DNA from: Daedaleopsis sinensis | Taxonomy: Eukaryota > Basidiomycota > Agaricomycetes > Polyporales > Polyporaceae | Reading direction: 5' to 3' | Length of the DNA: 64,000 bases | Assembly (NCBI GenBank): GCA_033807695.1 | Contig: CM066303.1 | Location: 3,472,001-3,536,000 of the forward strand | Part shown: positions 23,901-31,758 of the stretch, piece by piece | Layout of the letters: every line of letters starts with the position of its first letter | How positions within the stretch are numbered: position 1 is the stretch's first letter | Made by a program: the position numbers and the translations under genes | Notes under the pieces: model-generated | The model's input: the letters and a program-made list of their open reading frames with translations, nothing else | The model's database searches: none | Told to the model about the DNA's origin: nothing

Positions 23901-24353
23901 TCGTGATAGCCGATCTCGACATCGTCCTTGTAGAAAGCGTAAATGGGGGCCGTCCATCGCTTGCGCTTCCGCTCTATCTCCCGGTACGTCTATTAATGAT
24001 GTCCAGCCTTAATAGGTCACTGACACACCTAATTCAGCCTCCGAGTCGTCTTCCTGCGCCGCCCCGCCCTCGTCATTCTTGCTCCCTGCCTCGTCCTCGC
24101 TGCCCGAAGGGATATCGATCACAGTACGACCTGCGGCAGCATGTGCCGCTGCCTCCTCCTCGTCCGTCTGAACTGTGGTCCGCCGCTTCTTTGGGGGAGG
24201 GACTTCTTCGACCTCCGAGCTTTCCCCTCCTGGGGACACAACGCGGCGGCGAGCCGAGTGCCGGCTGGAGCTGGAGTTCTCGCTCGACTTGTTCTGTGAC
24301 TTGTCCTTAGACTTTCCTATAGCATTAGCATGTTTCTTCTTCCCTTGAGGCAT
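20990..24353 (-). CDS. hAT-superfamily transposase with BED-type zinc finger
   Basis: Cut-and-paste transposase. From the start MPQGKKKHANAIG at 24353 the first exon is basic and acidic low-complexity sequence. The second (about 23990-23610) holds a BED-like finger, CAAKGC followed by LRDHAKRC. Next come RPFNIVRDRGLLSLL, GRPGYFVPSPSTVSRDVK, and LSFATDAWTSPNHRAFVAVT with the catalytic-core Asp. HTGATLAAEFAKILDDF, ITADNASNND and CFLHILNL follow, then VKTRWNSSYDML. The C-terminal dimerisation region is FPRLSRMALDYLSIP with SVDVERVFSRGRRVLS. It ends at TGA 20990-20992. About nine short introns are needed and no nonsense codon was found in the joined frame, so it may be functional. The motifs are standard for fungal hAT transposases; exact exon borders are approximate. 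Confidence 0.92.
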
Positions 24354-24627
24354 GATTTGTACGGTGTTAGGTCGATAGTCAGAGATCTGCAGCACAGAAG
24401 GCATGCAAATGAAAATATTATTTGTTTACACATGTATTTGTGGCTGACCGAATCCAGCCTGGATCGCAAGCGCTCCAAGTAGCCGACGACGTTCAGTACG
24501 GGTTACGGGTGAGCGGCTACGGGTCCGGGTATCCCCGGGGGTGTCTATAAGTGGTACCCCCACCCGTACCCTCAGGGGTGGGGGTAGGGTACCCCTCCCG
24601 GGTCACCCCTACCCCTGCCATTCCCTA

Positions 24628-24635
24628 CGACTGCG
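24628..24635 (+). repeat. Right target-site duplication of the hAT element
   Basis: CGACTGCG, identical to 19543-19550; directly follows the element's last base. Confidence 0.93.
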
Positions 24636-24959
24636 AGGTCCGAGCCCTCCATCACGCCCTCCACAACGCTGTCGACAGCCCCGAAGGTCTGGGAAAAGGT
24701 CCCGGAAGGCTCTACGATCCCGGCCATCAATGATCTCGGCCTGAGTGTCGCGTCGACTGAGTATCTGAACAGTCTGACGCAGGAAGAGCGTGATGTCCGC
24801 CTGTACTGGATAGGGCGCATGTCATCATTTGCGCGCGGCATGATGCTCACGAAAATCCTTCTCAAGGAGAAGGCCGAGAGGGAGAGGGAGGGGAGACAGC
24901 GTGAAAAGGGACAGGAGTCACAGGCCGGTGGTACGTCGTCCGAGTCTCCAGCCCTCGCT

Positions 24960-25375
24960 GTCCAAGCGTCACAAACCCCCCCCTCGACCACCCCCGCCAC
25001 GTCCGCTGCCCCTGCTCCGCTCGCTGCCCCGCCACGTCCGCTGCCCCCGCTCCGCTCGCTGCCCCTGCCACGTCCGCTGTGTCCGCCGCCCCCGCCGCCC
25101 CCGCCGCCCCCGCCGCGCCCGCCGCGCCCGCTGCCCCCGCTGCTTCCGCCGCCCCCGCTGCTTCCGCCCCGTCTGCTGCGTCCGCTGCGTCCGCCACGTC
25201 CGCTTCACCCGTGGTGCCTGCCACGTCCGCCACGCCCGCCACGCCCGCCACGCCCGCCACGCCCACCGCGCCCGCCGCGCCCGCCGCGCCCGCCACGCCC
25301 GCCTGCCTCGCTGCGCTCGGTACTCCTGCTGCCCCTGCTGCGCTCGCTCCGCTCGCTGCCCCCGCTCGTACGTGG
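24960..25375. repeat. GC-rich coding microsatellite/minisatellite (Ala/Pro-rich)
   Basis: Degenerate repeat of GCCCCCGCC- and CACGCCCGC-type units within the 3' part of the split cargo gene. In the frame of the downstream domain it encodes Ala/Pro/Thr repeats; other frames are open on both strands because of composition only. Two adjacent longer units near 25010-25075 differ by one base at 25030/25031. Confidence 0.8.
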
Positions 25376-26134
25376 TGTACTTTTACCGCGCCACCACCAG
25401 AATGGGGACTTCCTTCGATCATCGTCAACGACGAGGGATGGCCAGCCTGGCTGCGCAAGCCGTTCGATTTTCTCGAGGGCAAGAACTTAGGTGCCATGTT
25501 CAACCACGCGCTAGAGTGGTGGACTGTGCTTGAACATTCGTACAGGTGGAAAACCTCAGTACGTTGATGTTCCTATAATTAGACGTGAGCACATGCTGAC
25601 TTGATGGTGTCTTCAGACCCAGGGCCTATCTTCACAGGACCGACCTGAAGAGATCTTCTTCTGGATCCGTAGCCTTCGGCGCGACCTAGCGAAGGTGCCA
25701 AAAATCGCGGACAAGGTGAAGTATGCGACCTCGTGGTGGAAATGGTGGACAGGCTTACAGCCTCCCTGGCGTGAGCTGGATAGCAACGGTACGCTGGTGA
25801 TCGGTGGACAAGGAGATTGGGAGCAGCTGAGGAAGCCGGGCCAGAACGGTCTGCTGATCGTCCTGCTCTCGCTCGGTTGGTGGAAGGGTGTTGTGACGAC
25901 GCAGACCGAGGCGCAGTGGGTAGCTGCTACAGCAGACGTAGCGTGGGTCATCTCGGCGATGGCTACTCAATTGCCGTCAATGAGCGAGGAGTCTCGGTGA
26001 GTCACCAAGCGCATATGTTAGATTTGTGTCTAATGTGCATATTTAGTAAACGATCAATCGACGACGAGGACAGTGACAACATCACTGTTGGGAAGACTGC
26101 ATCGCGTGCTGCAAAGAAGCCTCGCCGTCGGTAA

Positions 26135-26441
26135 GGTACCTCAGCCAGAATGTTCATCGGGTGTATACGACGTTGTCAGGCTCGTCAACTCGTTTGTCAC
26201 CATGGTCTTTCCTTCTGTCTTTTCGTCCTATGCTCCCCCCTGCGCCGGCAGTCCCTCTTTCAGCTCTCTTTGCTTCACTACTGTTGCACTGCGCGCAGGA
26301 TAGACTACATGTGCTTGATGTATGCTACTATTCCGCTATGCATAATGGACAATCAGTTGCTACGAGCTAGTGTGCGTCAAGCTGCACTCCAATTTGGTAG
26401 TTTAGACGCCTTTGGTGAACCTGGTGCTCATGTGCGACACC
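26135..26441. other. 3' flank of split cargo gene, inside the KDZ element
   Basis: Pyrimidine-rich sequence between the TAA stop at 26132-26134 and the right inverted repeat. No gene or repeat recognised; probably 3' untranslated DNA. Confidence 0.5.
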
Positions 26442-26826
26442 TTTAGCAGCCCAGACGCCCACCCGACCTCTACCACTCGCATTCGGCAGGCCAGACGCCC
26501 GCTCTACTCTTTCCTAAGGCTAGCCGCCCAGGGCGCAGGCGTACTGGCCCAATTTAGGCACAGTAGCGCCCGGCCGCTCTGCATCGACCGCATTTGGCAG
26601 GCCAGACGCCCGCTCTACCCTTTTCCAACGGTAGCCGCCCAAAGCCCGGGCGCACGCGTGCGCACTGACCTAATTAGGAAGGCTGCCGCTGTGCCGAGCG
26701 GTCGCCAGAGCCCCCTCCCGGACCCCGCCCCATATAGGCATAAGAGTGTATTACATCAGGAGCACTGCCTGTATTTGTTGTAATAGGTGCTACACAATCT
26801 ACCTGTATATGATACATTATTCCTAC
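26442..26826 (-). repeat. Right terminal inverted repeat of the KDZ transposon
   Basis: Reverse complement of 8297-8691 apart from a few substitutions and a 10-bp deletion. The outer end reads GATACATTATTCCTAC, the complement of the left end. It is followed directly by Ty1/copia coding sequence. Confidence 0.92.
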
Positions 26827-26828
26827 CA

Positions 26829-27251
26829 CAGCTAGTGTTCTTCGTCTCCAACGCCGCCGTCAGCTGGTCCTCGAAGAAGCAGCCGTCCTGCACTCAGTCC
26901 AGCACTGAGGCAGAGTACATCGCGATGGCCTCATCCGCCAAGGAGGCCCTCTGGTTCCGCACGTTGTTTGAGGAGCTGGAGGAGATCGCGACGGACTCGC
27001 CCGGGCAAGGCACGCTGCTCCTCGTCAACAACCAGTCGGCCATGGCTGTCGCGAAGAACGCCACTTTCCACGATCGGACGAAGCACATTGCCGTTCGTCA
27101 TCATTTCATTCGAGATCAGATCGAGGATGGCAACCTCCGTGCGGAGTACGTCCCCACCGACGACCAGATCGCGGACGTCCTCACCAAGGCCCTGGCCCGC
27201 GAGAAGTTTCACAACTTCTGTGTTGACCTCGGTCTAGTTGATTTGGACTAG
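26829..27251 (+). pseudogene. 3' fragment of a Ty1/copia polyprotein (RNase H end)
   Basis: Reads FFVSNAAVSWSSKKQPSC, STEAEYIAMASSAKEALWF, HDRTKHIAVRHHFIRDQI and YVPTDDQIADVLTKAL, ending GLVDLD and TAG at 27249-27251. This is the C-terminal RNase H region of Ty1/copia Pol. The motif that is normally DNQ.A in this family reads NNQSAMAVA, so a conserved acidic residue is lost. The 5' part of the polyprotein is absent: the KDZ inverted repeat abuts it, and the sequence left of 8297 is not copia. It is truncated and most likely dead. Confidence 0.88.
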
Positions 27252-27288
27252 GTAATCCGCTGATACGCTGAGTGGGCGTGTTATAGTA

Positions 27289-27575
27289 CAGACCATGGAC
27301 TATCCTTTCCTTACTATACGTTACGATAGTCCCCTTCTCTTTTCTTATGGTACATCGTACAGTACTTACTAGTTACGCTGGCTAGACGCTCGTTACATAA
27401 TCCGTAGACGCCGCTCTATCTTTTCATCGTTCGTCTCGCTACTCTTTCCTCAGCTGTTGTCTTCACGCACACAGACTGAGGTAAGATCCACGTTCCTTTA
27501 TCATATGTTCATGTTCATGTAACTAACAGTACCATGTAGACTCGTTCCCTCGTCTAGGTACAGTACTAATGAACA
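27289..27575 (+). repeat. Candidate 3' LTR of the Ty1/copia fragment
   Basis: Begins TGTTATAGTACAGACC, 37 bp after the polyprotein stop and just after a purine-rich AGTGGGCG stretch that could be the polypurine tract. A TG...CA end can be placed at 27575 (GAACA), but no second LTR is in the window, so the right border is tentative. Confidence 0.5.
27481..27539 (+). other. 59-nt GT-AG intron-like segment in the candidate LTR
   Basis: Starts GTAAGATCC, contains a branch-site-like AACTAACA, and ends CATGTAG. The flanking exon-like sequences (CACACAGACTGAG and ACTCGTTCCCTCGTCTAG) occur again at about 27578-27624 joined directly, without this segment. Confidence 0.7.
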
Positions 27576-27577
27576 TT

Positions 27578-27624
27578 AGCTGTTGTCTTCACGCACACAG
27601 ACTGAGACTCGTTCCCTCGTCTAG
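27578..27624 (+). repeat. Apparently spliced partial copy of 27452-27557
   Basis: AGCTGTTGTCTTCACGCACA and the following CAGACTGAG are joined directly to ACTCGTTCCCTCGTCTAG. It equals the upstream copy with only the 59-nt GT-AG segment missing. Confidence 0.75.
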
Positions 27625-29747
27625 CCCGCTGCCCATCCAAACTACAACACACAATACCAGTTCCCTAGGCATCACGCATGCAGCACGCGTGGGCGGATAT
27701 TCGACGGGGTTTCTGGCACCGTGCAAGACAGGTCTGTGTGCACCGGACGAGTTCATAACGAGATGAGCAGGATGCGCTTGCGGGGCTGTGTTCGTACACG
27801 TACCTGTGGGCTTTCTCGCGTTCGGCTGGTGTCCAGATGGGTATGTTACTGAGTTCCGCAGAGATCGCGAAAACGCTGATGCGCGTGACACGCGTGTAGC
27901 ACGCGTTATGAGAGCACGCGAGAGCATACGGAGAGGGGAGGGAATGACGCGCGTCGAGGACACGTCGATGGGGTGGATGCGTACGGCACGCGAGCTTGGA
28001 ACGTCGCGGACCCGTTCAAGCGCATAGAGCGCGTCTGACAACCGCACGGCGAGGGGGTTTGTTCACTTCCAGGGAGCCGGGGGACGAGTTCATGCGTACG
28101 GAGCGCATTCAATATTAATAACTGTGCCTGGCGGTGTGCATGCGCGCATCATGCGCGTGCGCTTTCTCATGTTCAAAGTGTAACGTGTATGCGCAGCGAA
28201 TGCAAGAGCACTGACTCACCGAACCGAACCACACCCACACTGTGTGTCCCTCGTTCGCTCAGGCCATTCCGGAACGTTCATCGGTCTGGGGCCAGGCAGG
28301 CGCAGGTGCGAGGGGACGCGCAGGGAGCGTTGCACAAGAGCCGGGGGGTCGACGGGCACCAGTCGCGCACAGATTCAGAGGGAATGAGTGCAGGAGAGAA
28401 TACATGCGGCGGCAGCGGACACGACGGCAGGAGAGAACGAGGAGCACGAGCGAGAGCGCCCGCGTCTGCGTGCGCGTCTGACGTCATCGACTCTGCCACA
28501 AGCGCCGAACAGGACCACCTCCATCTTCGACGTTCGTCTCTGTGTCGTCTCTATCCTTGCGTCTCCTCCCCATCAGGCTGCAGCTTCTGCTGCTCTGCTC
28601 ATCACGACCGCTTGTGCTTGTCTCCCATAACACTCGCTCTCGCCCTGGCTCCTCCCGACTCACTCGACTCCCTCGACGCGTCTCTCTTGTGACTATCCCC
28701 TCTGCGCATTGCGCCGGCGGCGGCCGCCTCCCTGGAGACTACTGGAGTGCAACTCACGGTTGTCTGAGCCTATGCGCCAGGTAATAACATGTTTTCGGCC
28801 TCTAGATCTACCCCACACAACTGTGTACTCCGTATCCAATATATGCACTGTGTCCCTCGACTCGCCCGCCTATCTGCTTCTCTCTATGCCTGTATGCATG
28901 TCAGTCCTGCCTAGTGTATGTACAATGCCATCTGGACGACTCTCCCGTACCTCTGTTCCGGACTCCGGGCCTAAGCCATTTTCTCTCCATCACTCGTATT
29001 CTCTGACACGCGTGAATATCTAGCTCGCTTCCTCGTTTGTAACTCGCGCAAGACACTGGCACCCCTCGCAAACAAGAAGCCCCCATCCGCTCATGTGTAC
29101 CTCCCCCCTATGAGGCTGGCTTCACATCTCCATCAAGTAGGGTAAGTTCGTCCCCTCCCCACAACTCATCCCTGCTCAACCACATCCCGTACTATGTTCT
29201 CTGTGTGCATATATCGATTCCGCGTTTCACCATACGTGACGTCCTCAGCGTGCTCGAGATCTGGTCATATCGACGGCCTCCATGCATCCTCCCAAGCAAA
29301 GCGACATTTCCTGCTTTTTACTGCGCTCGGCTGCCACGCTATTCTGCGCCTGACCGCACAAACTCTACGCACCGCCCTCGCGGCGGTCGTGACACCGGCC
29401 TACCCAAGTTCCTCGACGTCTCGTGGTCCAACACTCTGCTGACGGACCTCACCTTAGTATCCAGCTCGCGGCCTTTCTAGGACTCGCGGTTGCCGCAAAG
29501 GAGAACCTTAATCCGCTCGTGCACACCTCGCACTCAGGAGTCTCACTGTCATCACGGCTTCCGTGAAGTATGATGCGTCTTTGCACAACTCCTCGCAAGG
29601 CTCTGTCCCACATGTGAGTAAACCTCCGTCTACTGAAGTGCTTCGCGCCAAAATATCTTACAGTCTTCACTACGTCTGCCAAGGACTCTGCATCGGGAAC
29701 GCGGCGACAGCGTTCATGCGATCGTCTTCCACACCTCATCATCCCAA

Positions 29748-30351
29748 ATGGTCCGCCTCACCGTCGCCTTCGTATCCGCCCTCCTTGCCGCGGCCGGCTT
29801 TGTCAAAGGGGTAGCGGTCCCCCGCCACGACGAACCTACGCTTGAACCCATCCCCACCGGCACCCCGACGGCTTCTCCCTCGGCCGGACCGCCGAGATCG
29901 TTAACGGAAGCACCATCTGGGAGTTCCTCGGCGAGGACGCCACCACCGTTAACCCGGATGGCTACGTCAACTCGCCCCCGCCCAAGGAGTCCGCCGCCGT
30001 GCCTGATGTATCCTCCGGTGCGCTCGTCAAGGGCGACAGAATCTACTGCGGCGGCTATGGCCCTGGCGTGACTGCGGACTAGGTGAACGTCGCACAGGGC
30101 TGTGGTCATGTGCCGAGACGGGTTCTCCTTCGATGGGCGGAGCATCGCGCGCGTGTACTCCGACGGCGTCGCCTACGGGTGCAACTGCGCGGGCTCGCCG
30201 ACGTGCACACGACGATCTGTGGCTCTACTCCGGGCTGGTCAACTCCAGGTGCAGCTTCGTGCACGGCTGGTGTGCGAGTGCGTGGTGGTATCGCATCGAC
30301 ATTGTCCGGGCTGCCTACGGCCGCACCAAGACGCGCAGTCGGTTCTGTTGA
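29748..30351 (+). pseudogene. Small secreted cysteine-rich protein pseudogene (unit A)
   Basis: Starts MVRLTVAFVSALLAAAGFVKG, a good signal peptide. After about 45 residues the sensible reading moves to another frame (GFSLGRTAEIVNGSTIWEF, later DRIYCGGYGPGVTAD). It meets an in-frame TAG at about 30079, shifts again to MCRDGFSFDGRSIARVYSDG with GCNCAGSP, and shifts once more to DDLWLYSGLVNSRCSFVHGW ending RFC and TGA. At least three frame changes plus a stop indicate decay; introns alone do not explain them. The residues and signal peptide suggest a secreted fungal protein of unknown function. The unit B copy at 39829-41844 has the same lesions. Confidence 0.65.
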
Positions 30352-31758
30352 ATAGGTGCGCATTTTGTTCCGCTGCATCTCTAATTCTGTGCCTGTCGTT
30401 TCGACCGACAGACGACTGAAGCAGTGAAGCTCAGCGCTTCTAGAAAGAAGAATGAGGCGTAAAAGGTGGTTTCTCGCCTCTTGTTAATTTTGTATGGTCG
30501 TTGTCGGGTTCTCTGTTTGATAATATGGGGAGTATGGCGGTCTCGCGGTGGAGATGCGTGCAAGGACGGATTTCTCAGCTAGTTCAGGCTGGTGTCGGCT
30601 CCGAAGGTAACGGGAACAGCTGAGGTAGTGTGCTCAGCTAGAGGGTGCACATGTGCGTCTTGCACAGTCATCATTCAGATACGTGACACCGCTCATATCG
30701 CTAGCTTTCAAGTATACTCCTGCCGCGAATCCAGGTTCTGAGCGCTGAGCGATGTTCGTGACATCGTCTCATGCGAGCTGTGTCGGTAAGTCTATCGACG
30801 ATTTCGCGTTTCCATCAAGGGCCCGTGTAACGCGCACACTGACAGCGGACATGCCTCGTTCTACCCCCTGCGACTTGAAGAGGTCTAGACGGTGCTGTGA
30901 ACGTCGGATATGTACGTGCTCTCTTTCTCGCAACTTCAGGTCGTCGGATCGTTAAAACCCGATCGGACGTCCCTCCACAGCTCTACACAACGTGCTCGAC
31001 GTTTCTCGCGACTACTTCTACAACGTTCTTCGAGGTCGACTAGTTCATTCAAGGTGAGTCCGAACGCACCTCTGGCGCCCGTCTTCAAATACCAACAGCT
31101 TCATGGAATGCTGGCGCTGTCCACACAGCGCGTTCGACCTTCCACAACGTATATTGGGATGTGGTGGCTCGGTCCCCTTCCGCGGGTGACAGCGAGTGCG
31201 TGCACTCCGGGAATAGGAATAGTCTGTCGCGAGCCATACGACCAGAGTACAGCCGCCATGGCCCGCACAGCTACAATGGCTGTGTCCATGGAGTCGTATG
31301 TATGTGCGGACTGTTTAGCCGCACTCACACACCGGCTGAGCGGTCACTTGCTCAGTGCTGTTAGGAAGACTAACACAGACTCTCATCAGACGGAGCACAC
31401 ACCGACTACCTTAGAGTGCCCTGAACGACGTCATCTTGAGCACGCGGTACATCTTGTGCCCACCCGTGGGGCGAGTACGATAGTGATATCTAGACGCACA
31501 TTTGCAGGCTAAGAGTGCTGTGTTGAGCGATACAGACCACATTGAACGTCCAGCGTTGTTGTTTGACTACCCCAATTAGACATTAACGATCAGATCTGAC
31601 AGTTCTGCATGTCTTCCTCGGCCCTCGTGATGGCTCAGAGCGCGCAGTAGTCTGCTTGGTGTGGACACCTGGCGTACGTACTCTGCCTACTATACTTCCT
31701 CTACCATCCCCGGAAGGCCCCCGCTCACCATCATACAGTCCCCGCTCGAGCTCTCGCT

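Larger units (their letters stand above)
19551..24627. mobile_element. Complete hAT-superfamily DNA transposon (5077 bp)
   Basis: Ends are the perfect 17-bp inverted repeat TAGGGAATGGCAGGGGT (19551-19567 and complement 24611-24627), flanked by the 8-bp duplication CGACTGCG. The subterminal DNA is rich in GGGGTA/TACCCC words on both sides (about 19590-19680 and 24530-24610). It carries a hAT transposase (minus, 20990-24353) and a second minus-strand gene (19807-20688). Intact ends, intact target duplication and an open transposase frame suggest a young insertion. Confidence 0.95.
17925..26134 (+). pseudogene. Large cargo gene, split by a hAT transposon and carrying a probable 1-bp deletion
   Basis: Paralogue of the gene at 3940-6394. 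The 5' part (17925-19550) has exons ending near 18315, 18753, 18936 and 19120 and encodes a basic N-terminus, KNFKIALFASFWKLFPWYV, a long charged helical region and a Ser/Asp-rich basic tail. The hAT element starts at 19551, and its first bases create a TAG stop. The 3' part resumes at 24628-24635 (second target copy). It encodes VWEKVPEGSTIPAINDLGL, an Ala/Pro-rich repeat, LEWWTVLEHSYRW, then RPEEIFFWIRSLRR, SWWKWWTGLQPPWRE, GQNGLLIVLLSLGWW and a basic end (AAKKPRRR). Without the insertion the frame crosses the target site without a stop. A further shift of one base occurs near 25030 inside the Ala/Pro repeat. As it stands only an N-terminal product could be made. Confidence 0.78.
8297..26826. 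mobile_element. Large KDZ DNA transposon with TET/JBP and other cargo genes
   Basis: An 18,530-bp element bounded by long inverted repeats (8297-8691 and 26442-26826). These agree except for a few substitutions and one 10-bp indel. Gene order is KDZ transposase (-), TET/JBP dioxygenase (+), small basic protein (+), double viroplasmin-like protein (-), large cargo protein (+, split by a hAT element). Removing the hAT insertion and one target copy gives about 13.4 kb. KDZ transposons that carry TET/JBP genes are known from basidiomycete genomes. That both repeats enclose the whole set is seen directly here. No clear target-site duplication flanks the outer ends, so a later rearrangement on one side is possible. 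Confidence 0.85.

Noticed and set aside
24862..25533. Long Ala/Gly/Val- or Arg/Pro-rich frames in other frames and on the minus strand
   Set aside because: Shadows of the GC-rich coding repeat in the split cargo gene; composition only.
8289..26834. Target-site duplication for the KDZ transposon (CAGGTGTT against CACAGCTA or CTAGTGTT)
   Set aside because: The 8-mers next to the repeat ends differ at several positions and shifting the borders breaks the inverted repeat.
27589..28047. Minus-strand frames starting MRLSDALYALERVRDV, seen in A and B and vaguely in D
   Set aside because: They lie in GC-rich repeated DNA, change frame between units and lack a recognisable domain; a noncoding repeat is more likely.
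28189..28692. 167-residue frame repeated identically in unit B (38269-38772)
   Set aside because: Conservation follows from the near-identical A/B block; the frame is not kept in C or D and no domain is visible.
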